In this document: positions 16,983 to 25,425 of the stretch, piece after piece
Position numbering within the stretch: position 1 is the first letter of the stretch
Layout: each line of letters opens with the position of its first letter
Assembly: GCA_013336165.1 (NCBI GenBank)
Contig: JAAXUF010000012.1
Coordinates: forward strand, 1-49,825
Source: Coriobacteriia bacterium
GTDB lineage: Bacteria; Actinomycetota; Coriobacteriia; Anaerosomatales; JAAXUF01
DNA: 49,825 nucleotides
Direction of reading: 5' to 3'
Made by a program: the position numbers and the translations under genes
The notes under the pieces: generated by a model
Database searches by the model: none
What the model was told of the DNA's origin: nothing
What the model saw: the letters and a program-made list of their open reading frames with translations, nothing else

Positions 16983-18281
16983 TTGAACGACAACCGCAGC
17001 TCGCTTGTCGACATCCTTGTGGTCGCCGCCATCGTTGTGTTCTCGGCTATCACGTACGTGGGAATCGTCACGGTGGACGTCGCGCGGTGGGTTCCCATCC
17101 TGGGGCTTACGGGCATCGTCGTCTCGGCTGTGGTGCTGGTCGTCTCGAGATTCGCCTCGCGCCCCGATCACGTTCGGGCACTGCAGTCGCACAAGATGAT
17201 GCGGGTTGCCAACGAAGCGCTGTCGTACATGCGCCGCGGGCTGACTCCGGAAAGCGCACAGGCCGTGTGCGGAATCGTGCTCGCCGAGACAAGCGCCGCC
17301 GCCGTGGCCATCACCAACATGGCGGACGTGCTCGGGTTCGCGGGGATCGGGGAGGATCACCATTCGGTTGGCGGGCCGATCATCACCCGCGGCACGCGCG
17401 AGTCGCTCGAGACCGGTGAGATCCGCATCCTCGCGACCAAGGAGGAGATCGGCTGTCCGAGAGAGGACTGTCATCTCAACGCGGCGATCGTGGTTCCGCT
17501 CATGATGCGCGGTATGCCGGTCGGCACCCTCAAGTTCTACTACACGACGCCCAGCCTGCTCAACGAGACGCAGATCGCCATGGCCGAGGGTCTCGCGGAT
17601 ACGCTTTCGACCCAGCTTGAGCTTTCTGAACTTGAGCGTCAGACAGAGCTTGCGACCCGCATGGAGCTCAAAGCGCTGCAGGCGCAAATCAACCCGCACT
17701 TCCTCTTCAACACGATCAACACGATCGCGTCTCTGATTCGCACGGACCCAACTCGAGCCAGGGTGCTGCTGAGGGAGTTCGCGGCCTTCTACCGGCGGAC
17801 TCTTGAGTCTGGCGAAGAACTGATTCCGCTGGAGACCGAGCTGGAGCAGACGCTTCGCTACCTCACCTTCGAGCAGGCGCGTTTTGGCGAGCGGATCGAA
17901 GTCGAGCAGGCGATTGCGCCCGAGCACCGCCAGCTTCTCGTCCCGGCCTTCATTGTGCAGCCCGTCGTTGAGAACTCGGTCGCGCATGGGATGCGGCCGA
18001 CTGGAGTGCTCACCATCCGCATGTCATCACGTGCGTGTGAGGACGGCAGCGTGTATATCGATATCGCCGACAATGGCGTGGGGATCTCGGCGGCTAGTCT
18101 GCCCCATGTGCTTGAGTCCGGGTACGGGCGGGGACTCGGGATTGCGCTCAAGAATGTTGACGATAGACTTAAGGGGCACTTCGGTCCCGGCTCCGGAGTC
18201 ACGATCGAAAGCACTGAGGGTGCAGGCGCCACTGTTTCACTCGTGCTCGCTCATGTCGGCGATGGAGGCAGCAATGCTTAA
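16983..18281 (+). CDS. LytS-type sensor histidine kinase with GAF domain
   Basis: This protein is about 432 aa. Two membrane helices at residues ~10-55 are followed by a GAF-like domain (about 75-220) with CPREDC in its middle, which could bind a metal or cluster. Then comes the HisKA_LytS phosphoacceptor QINPHFLFN (His239) and an HATPase_c domain (PVVENSVAHG, DNGVGI, GYGRGLGIALKNV). TTG 16983 was chosen because AGAGGAG lies 5 nt upstream; GTG 16962 overlaps the previous stop but lacks such a site. It overlaps the response regulator by 8 bp, so they form a cognate pair. The signal is unknown. Confidence 0.87.
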   Translation: MNDNRSSLVDILVVAAIVVFSAITYVGIVTVDVARWVPILGLTGIVVSAVVLVVSRFASRPDHVRALQSHKMMRVANEALSYMRRGLTPESAQAVCGIVLAETSAAAVAITNMADVLGFAGIGEDHHSVGGPIITRGTRESLETGEIRILATKEEIGCPREDCHLNAAIVVPLMMRGMPVGTLKFYYTTPSLLNETQIAMAEGLADTLSTQLELSELERQTELATRMELKALQAQINPHFLFNTINTIASLIRTDPTRARVLLREFAAFYRRTLESGEELIPLETELEQTLRYLTFEQARFGERIEVEQAIAPEHRQLLVPAFIVQPVVENSVAHGMRPTGVLTIRMSSRACEDGSVYIDIADNGVGISAASLPHVLESGYGRGLGIALKNVDDRLKGHFGPGSGVTIESTEGAGATVSLVLAHVGDGGSNA

Positions 18282-18984
18282 AGCACTGGTCATAGACGAC
18301 GAGGCCCCGGCCCGCTCCGAGCTTCGTTTCCTCCTGAGCGAAGCAGGCGGAGTGGAGGTTGTGGGCGAGGCAGGCAACGCGGTCGAGGCGCTCCAGCTCA
18401 TCAAGGCGATCCCCTACGACGTACTCTTCCTCGATATCCAGATGCCCGGTTTGACTGGCGTGCAACTGGCGGCCGCGCTTTCAGGACTCTCAAAACCGCC
18501 CGCGGTGGTGTTTGTCACCGCCCATAGTGAGCACGCCGTGAAGGCATTCGAGGTCAACGCGACCGACTACCTCATGAAACCGGTCGAGCTCAGCCGCCTG
18601 AAGCAGGCGATCGCACGTCTAGCTCCGGCACTCGAACCCGCGTCAGCCAAGGTCGAGCGGATTCCTGTGGAGAAAGCGGGCAGGAAGCTGCTGATCAGCG
18701 TCGACGAGATCCTCTACGTCATGGCGAAGGACGACTACAGCTACCTTCACACGACGAGCGACAGGTTCCTTTCGACGTTGTCGCTGGCACAGCTCGAGGC
18801 CAAGCTCGACTCGGCGGGATTCTTCCGGATCCATCGCCGCTATCTTGTGAATCTCGCCCGCGTCAAAGAGGTTGCCCCGCTCTACGGGGGTACGCTCGTG
18901 CTTACACTGGCCGATGAAGCGCGCACGCAGATTCCGGTGTCGCGCCGCCGAGTGCCCTCGCTGAAGAAAGCGCTGGGACTTTAG
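18274..18984 (+). CDS. LytTR-family response regulator
   Basis: This 236-aa protein has an N-terminal receiver with phospho-acceptor Asp54 (LFLDIQMPG), preceded by the acidic pair IDDEAP and followed by the conserved KPVE Lys. The C-terminal LytTR DNA-binding domain (about 135-235) includes ILYVMAKDDYSYLHT and FFRIHRRYLVNL. ATG 18274 is inside the end of the kinase gene with GGAGG 5 nt upstream. LytTR regulators often control cell-surface genes; none of the sites here could be assigned to it. Confidence 0.92.
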   Translation: MLKALVIDDEAPARSELRFLLSEAGGVEVVGEAGNAVEALQLIKAIPYDVLFLDIQMPGLTGVQLAAALSGLSKPPAVVFVTAHSEHAVKAFEVNATDYLMKPVELSRLKQAIARLAPALEPASAKVERIPVEKAGRKLLISVDEILYVMAKDDYSYLHTTSDRFLSTLSLAQLEAKLDSAGFFRIHRRYLVNLARVKEVAPLYGGTLVLTLADEARTQIPVSRRRVPSLKKALGL

Positions 18985-19035
18985 GGCCGAGTTCTACGGC
19001 CGACTAGAAATGCCCGCTTACGACCGAGGTGACCC

Positions 19036-19806
19036 ATGACCGCTGAACGACCGGCACCGTTGCTGCAAATAGAGAACCTGCACGTGTGGGTGGGGGAGCG
19101 TGAGATCCTGCGTGGTGTGGATCTCGTCATCCGCGAGGGCGAGACGCACGTGCTGCTCGGCCCCAATGGTGGCGGCAAGAGCACGCTGCTCAACACCATC
19201 GTCGGCCTGCCGGGCTATCGGATCAGCGAAGGCCGCATCCTCTTCAAGGGCGTCGACCTCGCGGAGCTGGAGATCGACGAACGCGCGCGCCTCGGCATCG
19301 GGATCGCGTTTCAGCGGCCGCCCGCCGTGCGTGGCGTGAAGCTGCGCCAGTTGATCGAGGTTGCCTCGCACGGCAAGATCACGGATGCAGACGTCGCCGA
19401 ACTCGATCAGGACCTGAACCTTGGCCATATGCTCGGCCGAGACGTGAACATGGGGTTCTCGGGAGGCGAGGCGAAACGCTCCGAAATGGCGCAGATCCTC
19501 GCACAGTCGCCCGACCTCGCGCTGTTCGACGAGCCGGAGAGCGGCGTCGACCTCGACAACATCGCCGTCGTGGGCGGGGCGATCAATCGGTTGCTCAAGA
19601 GCGGCCGCGTCGCCGAGAAGAAGCGCTCTGGCCTCATCATCACGCACACGGGGCACATCCTGCAGTTCGTGAACCCCGATGTGGGGCACATCCTGTTCGA
19701 TGGCCGGCTTGCCTGCCACGGCAACCCATTCGACCTGATTGAAGAGATCGAACAGAACGGCTACGAGAAGTGTGCGGGGTGTGCGGCATGCATGCAGACG
19801 AGCTGA
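19036..19806 (+). CDS. sufC: SufC-like Fe-S cluster assembly ATPase with C-terminal CxxCxxC
   Basis: This 256-aa cytoplasmic ABC ATPase has Walker A GPNGGGKST (about 43), a signature FSGGEAKRSEMAQIL and Walker B LALFDEPESGVDLDN. The GEAKRSE and PESGVD wording is specific to SufC. It should drive the SufB-like scaffold encoded next, assembling Fe-S clusters. The tail EKCAGCAACMQTS adds a CxxCxxC motif that typical SufC lacks. ATG 19036 has GAGGTG upstream. It overlaps the downstream gene. Confidence 0.9.
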   Translation: MTAERPAPLLQIENLHVWVGEREILRGVDLVIREGETHVLLGPNGGGKSTLLNTIVGLPGYRISEGRILFKGVDLAELEIDERARLGIGIAFQRPPAVRGVKLRQLIEVASHGKITDADVAELDQDLNLGHMLGRDVNMGFSGGEAKRSEMAQILAQSPDLALFDEPESGVDLDNIAVVGGAINRLLKSGRVAEKKRSGLIITHTGHILQFVNPDVGHILFDGRLACHGNPFDLIEEIEQNGYEKCAGCAACMQTS

Positions 19807-21059
19807 TGACAGGCGCCGAAGGGCGTCTCGAAGAGATACGCGCGGCAGCCACGGCTGCGATCGACAAACCCGCCGCCCTTGGGCCGGACATCGACATAAC
19901 CCGCTTCACGACCGTTTCCGAGCAGGACAAGGTTGATTCGCTCGCGTCGCTCGACAAGCAGATCCGAGAGACCGTGATCATGAGCGGCTTCGTCACCGAT
20001 GAAAGTGAGCGCTCGGCTTCGTACTTCCAGCGCGACCGCACGGCGATCTACGAGCGCGTCGAGAAAGCGTTCGACGACGCCATCGAGATCATGGGCACCG
20101 AGGAGGCCCTGCAGCTCTACGGCCCCGAGCTGCTCGAGAAGTACTGGTGGCGCGCGGTCGACCCGGGCAAGGACAAGTACACGGCGCTCGTCGCGCTGCA
20201 CCAGACGGAGGGCTACTTCATCCGGGTCAAGGCCGGCCGCAAGGTCGAGAAGCCGATTCAGGCGTGCCTGCTCGTCAGCGAGAGCAACGTCAGCCAGAAC
20301 GTTCACAACGTGATCATCCTCGAGGATGGCGCCGAGGCCAACGTCATCACGGGCTGCAACATCACGCATAACGTGAAGGAGGGCCTGCACGCTGGCATCT
20401 CCGAGTTCTACGTGGGCAAGGGCGCCAAGCTCACCTTCACGATGGTGCACAACTGGGCCGAGGACTTCACCGTCCGCCCGCGCACCGGCGTGATCGTGGA
20501 AGACGATGGCGTCTACATCAACAACTACGTACTCCTGAAGCCTGTGAAGTCGATCCAAGCGTTCCCCGTTGCGAAGTTGGTGGGGGAGCGTTCGACCGCG
20601 ATCTTCAACTCGATCGTCTATGGGCTGAAGGACTCGATCATCGACCTCGGCAGCGAGGCGCAGCTCATCGGCGAGGGGTCCCGCAGCGAGGCTGTGGCGC
20701 GCACCGTGTCGATGGATCGCTCGACCGTGTACTCACGCGGTCGACTCATCGGCCGGACCAACGACTGCAAGGCTCACTTGGACTGCCGAGGCATCGTCCA
20801 GTCGCCTGAGTCCACGCAGTGGGCGATCCCGGACCTCGCAAGCGTTGGCGCCCCCGGAGCCGAACTCTCGCACGAAGCCGCCATCTCGCCCATCGCCGCC
20901 GAGGAGATCTACTATCTGATGACGCGTGGTGTGCCCAAAGACGAGGCGGTCTCGATGATCACACGCGGGTTCGTCAACATCGACATCCCCGGGCTGCCCG
21001 ACGTCCTGCGCAAGCAGATCGACAAGGCGCTGGGGGAGACTTCGAAGGAAGCGATGTAG
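19788..21059 (+). CDS. sufB: SufB/SufD-like Fe-S cluster scaffold
   Basis: This protein is about 423 aa, with the SufBD beta-helix core (NVIILEDGAEANVITGCN through AQLIGEGSRSEAVARTV) and the C-terminal helical segment (ISPIAAEEIYYLMTRGV) that contacts SufC. Only one SufB/D gene is present, with no SufS, SufU or SufA. This is the two-gene layout called the SufBC-like minimal system, seen in many anaerobes and archaea. The start was set at ATG 19788, inside sufC; GTG 19770 and ATG 19824 are alternatives. Confidence 0.88.
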   Translation: MHADELMTGAEGRLEEIRAAATAAIDKPAALGPDIDITRFTTVSEQDKVDSLASLDKQIRETVIMSGFVTDESERSASYFQRDRTAIYERVEKAFDDAIEIMGTEEALQLYGPELLEKYWWRAVDPGKDKYTALVALHQTEGYFIRVKAGRKVEKPIQACLLVSESNVSQNVHNVIILEDGAEANVITGCNITHNVKEGLHAGISEFYVGKGAKLTFTMVHNWAEDFTVRPRTGVIVEDDGVYINNYVLLKPVKSIQAFPVAKLVGERSTAIFNSIVYGLKDSIIDLGSEAQLIGEGSRSEAVARTVSMDRSTVYSRGRLIGRTNDCKAHLDCRGIVQSPESTQWAIPDLASVGAPGAELSHEAAISPIAAEEIYYLMTRGVPKDEAVSMITRGFVNIDIPGLPDVLRKQIDKALGETSKEAM

Positions 21060-21097
21060 CGATCGCACGCGCTTGCTCGCGATGGAGGTGATGGCCA

Positions 21098-21565
21098 GTG
21101 ATACGCGCGGGGTTGATCTCGGACACGCACGGCTACCTCGACCCGCGAGTGCTGCAGGTGTTTCGCGCCGAGAACGTGGCCGCTATCATCCACGCCGGTG
21201 ACATCGGGCGCGCCGACGTGCTCTGGGAGCTCTCGACCATCGCGCCGGTCACGGCGGTTCTCGGCAACTGCGACCGCGCAATCCCCGGCTGGCTGCTTGA
21301 GGGCGTTGCGCGCATGCGGCTTGCGGGAGTGAGGGTGCTGGCGATCCACAACCTTGCGGATCTCGGCTCGGCGCCCGTCGATGTCGATGTGGTGGTGTAC
21401 GGACACTCGCACATCCCGGTGGTGGGTCGCCGCGACCATGTGCTTGCGGTGAACCCGGGATCGGCAACACAGCGCCGAAGGATGCCGAGCACCAGTGTGG
21501 GGATCCTCGAGGTGGGGGACGACGGGCAGGTCAGTGCACGGATCGTGGAGTTGGGAATGCCATGA
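21098..21565 (+). CDS. YfcE/MJ0936-type metallophosphoesterase
   Basis: This 155-aa protein has the calcineurin-like phosphoesterase motifs in order: LISDTHG, IIHAGDIG, AVLGNCD and YGHSHIP. These bind two metal ions. The length fits the small single-domain YfcE family, which hydrolyses phosphodiesters in vitro; the natural substrate is unknown. The start is GTG 21098 with GGAGG 9 nt upstream. It lies 38 bp after sufB and may be co-transcribed. Confidence 0.85.
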   Translation: MIRAGLISDTHGYLDPRVLQVFRAENVAAIIHAGDIGRADVLWELSTIAPVTAVLGNCDRAIPGWLLEGVARMRLAGVRVLAIHNLADLGSAPVDVDVVVYGHSHIPVVGRRDHVLAVNPGSATQRRRMPSTSVGILEVGDDGQVSARIVELGMP

Positions 21566-21746
21566 TGGACGACGAGAGAGGCTGGCAGCAACATACAAGG
21601 CGTCGATGGGTGGGTTGTGATCGACACTCGAAAATCGGCACGCGCGTGAGCTTGTTGTGTCAGACTGTGTCGAGCGAGTAGCCCTGCGCGGACCTGCCCT
21701 CCGCGTGTGCCAGGATCTGGCCGTATCGATACCAGCCAGGGAGACA

Positions 21747-23231
21747 ATGACTCCGAGTCAAACACCAGACGAGGTGCCGGTGGTGCCGGACTCTGTCGGT
21801 CCCAAGTGGTGGATGCCGATCAGGTACCTTGGGCTCAGCTTCATCATGACCTGGATCTGGCTCACGTCCTCCAGCACGCTGCTCTTCCCGACAGCAGAGT
21901 CTCCGGTCGCATTGGCGCGGCTCTCCTATACGGTCTCGCTTGGTGTTGACGTGGTAGTCTTGCTTGCGGTCGGGCTCTTCTTCACGCGACCGATCTCGTC
22001 ATCGCAGAGGAAGATCCTTCTGATCTTCTCTCCGTTGCTCGTCGCCGTGGGGACCGCCACGATTGCTCTCGTGGGAGCCTCCGCTGGTGACTCGCTGTCG
22101 ATGGTTGTGCTTCTGGGCGCTGCGGCGTTGACCGGAGTCGGGAATGCTCCGCTTCTACTCATGTGCGGGGAGTTCTACGGTTCGATCGGGACCAAGAGGG
22201 CGAGTATCTACATTCCCGCTGCATTTGCGCTTGCGATCGCGCTCTACTTCGTTGTCGTGAATCTGCGCCCGGTAGCAGCGATCATTGCGTTGGCGGCATT
22301 GCCGTTGTGCGCCGCCGGAGTATTGGCTCTGAGTCTGCTTCGGATCCCGGCGGCCATTCCTATCCTGCGCGCTCACAGTACTCGGGTCTTTCCGATCCCC
22401 TGGAGGCTCTCGCTGGCCATCGGGCTCTACGGTGCGGCATTCGGGCTGATGCAGGGACTGATCCTGCCGGGATCCGCCGCCGCGTTCAACTCGACATACG
22501 CGTGGTCGCTTCTCGGGGGAGGTATCGCTGCCGTACTGATCACCTTGGGATCCATTCTCTTCTCGAGAGATCTCGATTTGGGCTTCACTTATCGGCCGGT
22601 GTTACCGTTGCTTGTCGTCGGCTTTCTTCTCCTGCCGTTTCTCGGCGGGTCGCGCAGTTACTTGGCCGGAGCCGCAGTCACCGCCGGCTATGTATGTTTT
22701 GACATTCTCGTATGGATCATGCTTTCCGACTTGGCCAACCGATCCGGGATATCCCCACTGAAGGTCTTCGGGTGCGGAAGGGGCTTGGCCCAAGGCAGCA
22801 TGCTCATTGGCATGCTATTGGGCTACCTTTTCGCGGGTAGGATCGGAGTGGCGTCGGAAGGGTTGACCTGGGTCGCAGTCGGCGCTGTGATCGCGCTCGT
22901 GTTACTCACCTCCATAGTACTCAGCGCGAGAGATGTTCTCGGCGCCTGGGGTCTGGAGGAGGCAAACGCCCTGTCTGCGCCCGACGAGGATCTGCTGATG
23001 CTGAGCTACCATGAGATCTCAGAGCGCGCAGCATTGACCAGGCGAGAGCGCGAGGTCATGGAGCTGTTGGCCAAGGGGAGAAGCCTTGCCTACATCGAGG
23101 GCAAGCTCGTCATCGCCCACGGGACGGCCAAGACGCACGTCTACCGGATCTACAACAAGCTGGGAGTTCACTCCCGACAGGAATTGATCGATATGGTCGA
23201 GAGTAGCATCGAGTGGCATAGGAACTCATAG
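21747..23231 (+). CDS. LuxR-family regulator with a 12-TM N-terminal sensor
   Basis: This 494-aa protein starts at ATG 21747 behind GGGAG. Residues ~25-420 form about twelve hydrophobic helices arranged like an MFS transporter. Residues ~425-490 are a LuxR/GerE HTH (ALTRREREVMELLAKG, VIAHGTAKTHVYRIYNKLGVHSRQEL). Such membrane-bound regulators are abundant in Coriobacteriia and sit beside genes for Tat-exported flavoprotein reductases, as here (convergent at 23332). It probably senses an external substrate and activates that gene; a perfect inverted repeat upstream of the reductase is the best candidate target. The 181-bp gap upstream (21566-21746) shows no clear promoter. Confidence 0.9.
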   Translation: MTPSQTPDEVPVVPDSVGPKWWMPIRYLGLSFIMTWIWLTSSSTLLFPTAESPVALARLSYTVSLGVDVVVLLAVGLFFTRPISSSQRKILLIFSPLLVAVGTATIALVGASAGDSLSMVVLLGAAALTGVGNAPLLLMCGEFYGSIGTKRASIYIPAAFALAIALYFVVVNLRPVAAIIALAALPLCAAGVLALSLLRIPAAIPILRAHSTRVFPIPWRLSLAIGLYGAAFGLMQGLILPGSAAAFNSTYAWSLLGGGIAAVLITLGSILFSRDLDLGFTYRPVLPLLVVGFLLLPFLGGSRSYLAGAAVTAGYVCFDILVWIMLSDLANRSGISPLKVFGCGRGLAQGSMLIGMLLGYLFAGRIGVASEGLTWVAVGAVIALVLLTSIVLSARDVLGAWGLEEANALSAPDEDLLMLSYHEISERAALTRREREVMELLAKGRSLAYIEGKLVIAHGTAKTHVYRIYNKLGVHSRQELIDMVESSIEWHRNS

Positions 23232-23269
23232 AGCCACGCTGGCATCCGCGTTGTCAGGGCGTTCACGAA

Positions 23270-23306
23270 ACAGAGAGAGCCGCCGGTTAGAGGCGACTCT
23301 CTCTGT
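23270..23306. terminator. Bidirectional hairpin between convergent regulator and flavoprotein genes
   Basis: A 15-bp stem with one mismatch (23270-23284 with 23292-23306, arms beginning ACAGAGAGAG and ending CTCTCTCTGT) and a 7-nt loop lies between the convergent genes. Confidence 0.8.
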
Positions 23307-23331
23307 CATTCGGTCACGTATTGTGCCGGAT

Positions 23332-25005
23332 CTATGCCTTGGTGGCTGCCGCGGCCTTACCGGCTAGGCGTCCGAAGGTCACTGCGCGGCTATGGCTCAG
23401 GCCCGCCAGGACGATCGGATAGTCATTGAAGAAGAAGCTGCCCGAGCAGTTGCCTGCGGCCCACAGCCCGGGGATCGGATTGCCGTCCTTGTCAATCACA
23501 TTGAGGTTGTGGTTGATCTGAAGTCCACCCAGAGTCACAAGCAGTTGGGCGCCCATGTGTACTGCATAGAACGGGGCCTTCGTGATTGAGTTGAGGCACT
23601 CCTTGCGCTTACCGAAGTCGGTGTCCACGCCGGCCGCGCATAGCTCGTTGTAGTGCGCAATGGTCGCCTTGGCGGTTTGGGTGTTGAGACCCTTCATCTT
23701 GCCGAGCAGTTCATCGAGCGTGTTGCCCGAAAGAATGGTGCCATCCTTGATGAATGCCTCGATCGCTGCCGGGTCGTGCAGGGCTCCGCGGAAGTCCTTG
23801 CATGAGACCATTCCCATCTTGGGACCCTCGGTCGGCCACTTGCTGTCCCAGACCGTCCACTGCATATTGCGCTTCTGCTGGAACATACCGCGGCAGACAT
23901 ATGCATAAGGCAGATCCTCGTTCTCGAAGCGCTCACCATCATCGTTGAGGTAGAGCCACGGCTGTCTGGTGAGGGGGATCGGACGGTTGCCCGTCTTCCC
24001 CTCGATCGCCTCGTCAAAGTACATCGGGCAGTGGGGGATGGGGTCGATCGCTCCGCCGACCCACGCGCCCATACGGATTCCGTCGCCGGTGTTGCTCGGC
24101 GGGGTCAGTGTACCTATCATCTCGTCGGCATGGCTGGGGATGAAGGCGTCCATCATCTCGGGATCGTTGCCATATCCTCCGGTGCACAGGATCACGCTCT
24201 TCGCATTCAACTGTGTGTAGGTCTTGCTCGCATCTTGCGCCACGACACCGGCGATCGCGCCGCTCTTATCCTTGATCAGCTGTGCAGCTGTCATTGAGTA
24301 CTTGATCGTGACCCCAAGCTTCTGCGCATATGCGCTGTAGGCGTCGGCCCATGCGATCGCGAACGGGGGCTCGTAGGCGGCTTCAGACCCCCTCTGGAGC
24401 TGTTCGGGGCTGGGCACGATCTGGAACGCGTCGCACGCGTAGTGGAAGTACTTCGCGTGCGGTATCTCCTGCATTTCGCGGGGCATCGGCGCGATGGTCG
24501 TCTTCCCATAAGTGACGAGAAGGTTCGCTACCCAGTCAAGCGCCTCGTTGCAGTTGTCGGCCCAGACTTGAAGGACACGTTCGTCGCCGCGTCCACCGGC
24601 CCAGCGCTCCGCTTCCTTCACGATCTCGCTCTTCTGGCTGTTGAGGTCGATGCCTGCGGCCTGCTGGGTCTTGGATGCCAGAGCGGCGTAGTCGATGCCG
24701 CGGAAACTGAGCCTCTTGGTCTTCTCGACAAGGACAACCTTCGCGCCACTCTCCGCTGCGGACATGGCGGCAGCGCAGCCGGCCATGCCGCCACCGACGA
24801 CCACGACGTCGTAGTTCTCGGTCTTCGCAATGTCGGTGATGGCGTTCGGAGCCGTTTCCCACGTGTGCTTGGTCGCGGTCGACGTCGTATTGCTGGCATC
24901 CGCCTTGCCCGAAGCGCAGCCGGCCAGTGCGCCAACGGCAGTAATGGCGCCAACGGCGAGAGTTCCTTTCAAGAAATCGCGTCTGTTGATCTGGATGTTG
25001 CTCAT
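23332..25005 (-). CDS. Tat-exported FAD-dependent reductase (fumarate reductase/UrdA-type flavoprotein)
   Basis: This 557-aa protein has a twin-arginine signal (NRRDFLKG), a hydrophobic stretch and a lipobox (LAGC, Cys about 30), so it is predicted to be a Tat-exported lipoprotein outside the membrane. The FAD-binding motif DVVVVGGGMAGCAAAMSAAESG is near residue 65, and the FAD-closing segment GLWAAGNCSGSFFFND is near the C-terminus. The family reduces C=C bonds such as fumarate or urocanate as terminal electron acceptors. No heme c (CxxCH) or FMN-binding domain is present, so electrons must come from a separate carrier. ATG 25005 has AGGAGGG at 25015-25021. The substrate is unknown. Confidence 0.88.
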   Translation of the reverse strand: MSNIQINRRDFLKGTLAVGAITAVGALAGCASGKADASNTTSTATKHTWETAPNAITDIAKTENYDVVVVGGGMAGCAAAMSAAESGAKVVLVEKTKRLSFRGIDYAALASKTQQAAGIDLNSQKSEIVKEAERWAGGRGDERVLQVWADNCNEALDWVANLLVTYGKTTIAPMPREMQEIPHAKYFHYACDAFQIVPSPEQLQRGSEAAYEPPFAIAWADAYSAYAQKLGVTIKYSMTAAQLIKDKSGAIAGVVAQDASKTYTQLNAKSVILCTGGYGNDPEMMDAFIPSHADEMIGTLTPPSNTGDGIRMGAWVGGAIDPIPHCPMYFDEAIEGKTGNRPIPLTRQPWLYLNDDGERFENEDLPYAYVCRGMFQQKRNMQWTVWDSKWPTEGPKMGMVSCKDFRGALHDPAAIEAFIKDGTILSGNTLDELLGKMKGLNTQTAKATIAHYNELCAAGVDTDFGKRKECLNSITKAPFYAVHMGAQLLVTLGGLQINHNLNVIDKDGNPIPGLWAAGNCSGSFFFNDYPIVLAGLSHSRAVTFGRLAGKAAAATKA

Positions 25006-25050
25006 TGCCTTCAGCCCTCCTATTTGTCCCTTTTTCCTGAGCGTGTCGGT

Positions 25051-25127
25051 TCGCTTCCGCCAGGGCCTTCTCTCTAGCCTCCTCGCATCCTCGTGGCGGT
25101 CCCGTACGTTCTCGGCGGCGGAAGCGG
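25051..25127 (-). other. Long-range inverted repeat in the flavoprotein 5' leader
   Basis: CGCTTCCGCC (25052-25061) pairs perfectly with GGCGGAAGCG (25117-25126), with an added G-U pair outside, enclosing 55 nt. It lies in the predicted ~170-nt leader and could structure the mRNA. Confidence 0.4.
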
Positions 25128-25180
25128 ATCCTCGTAGAGCCTATGGCGAAGGGACCGTCGAGGCGTCCTGAAAAGCGGCG

Positions 25181-25229
25181 TATCTTACGGCTTGCAGGAG
25201 GATTTGTTGTAAGGCGAACCGCCTTACAA
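25181..25229 (-). promoter_or_regulatory. Flavoprotein promoter: -10 plus perfect 10-bp inverted repeat (candidate LuxR operator)
   Basis: TTGTAAGGCG (25207-25216) and CGCCTTACAA (25220-25229) form a perfect inverted repeat with a 3-nt spacer. On the minus strand a TAAGAT -10 box lies at 25186-25181, putting the repeat centre near -44 from the expected start site. That position is usual for an activator overlapping a poor -35. The rest of the 420-bp gap 25006-25425 holds the leader and no convincing gene. Confidence 0.55.
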
Positions 25230-25425
25230 GCGCCGGAGCAACAGCGGCGCATGCGGCAGGGGGCACCCGCGGAGTGGTGATTGATAGCGAGAGGCCATCA
25301 ACACAGATGTGCGCTGACAATGTCAGAGTCGCCGCATCCGAGCAGATCTCGGCGGCTCTGCCCGATGTGATTCCGCAGGCATGACTGTTGGAGCGGGCGC
25401 GGTGGTCCACCCGAACGTGTGCCCC

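Noticed and set aside
16938-17987. 349-aa open frame antisense to the LytS kinase
   Set aside because: Shadow of the kinase codons; no recognisable domain.
25141-25410. 89-aa frame in the gap before pgi
   Set aside because: No ribosome-binding site, no family resemblance, and it spans the promoter/operator region of the flavoprotein gene.
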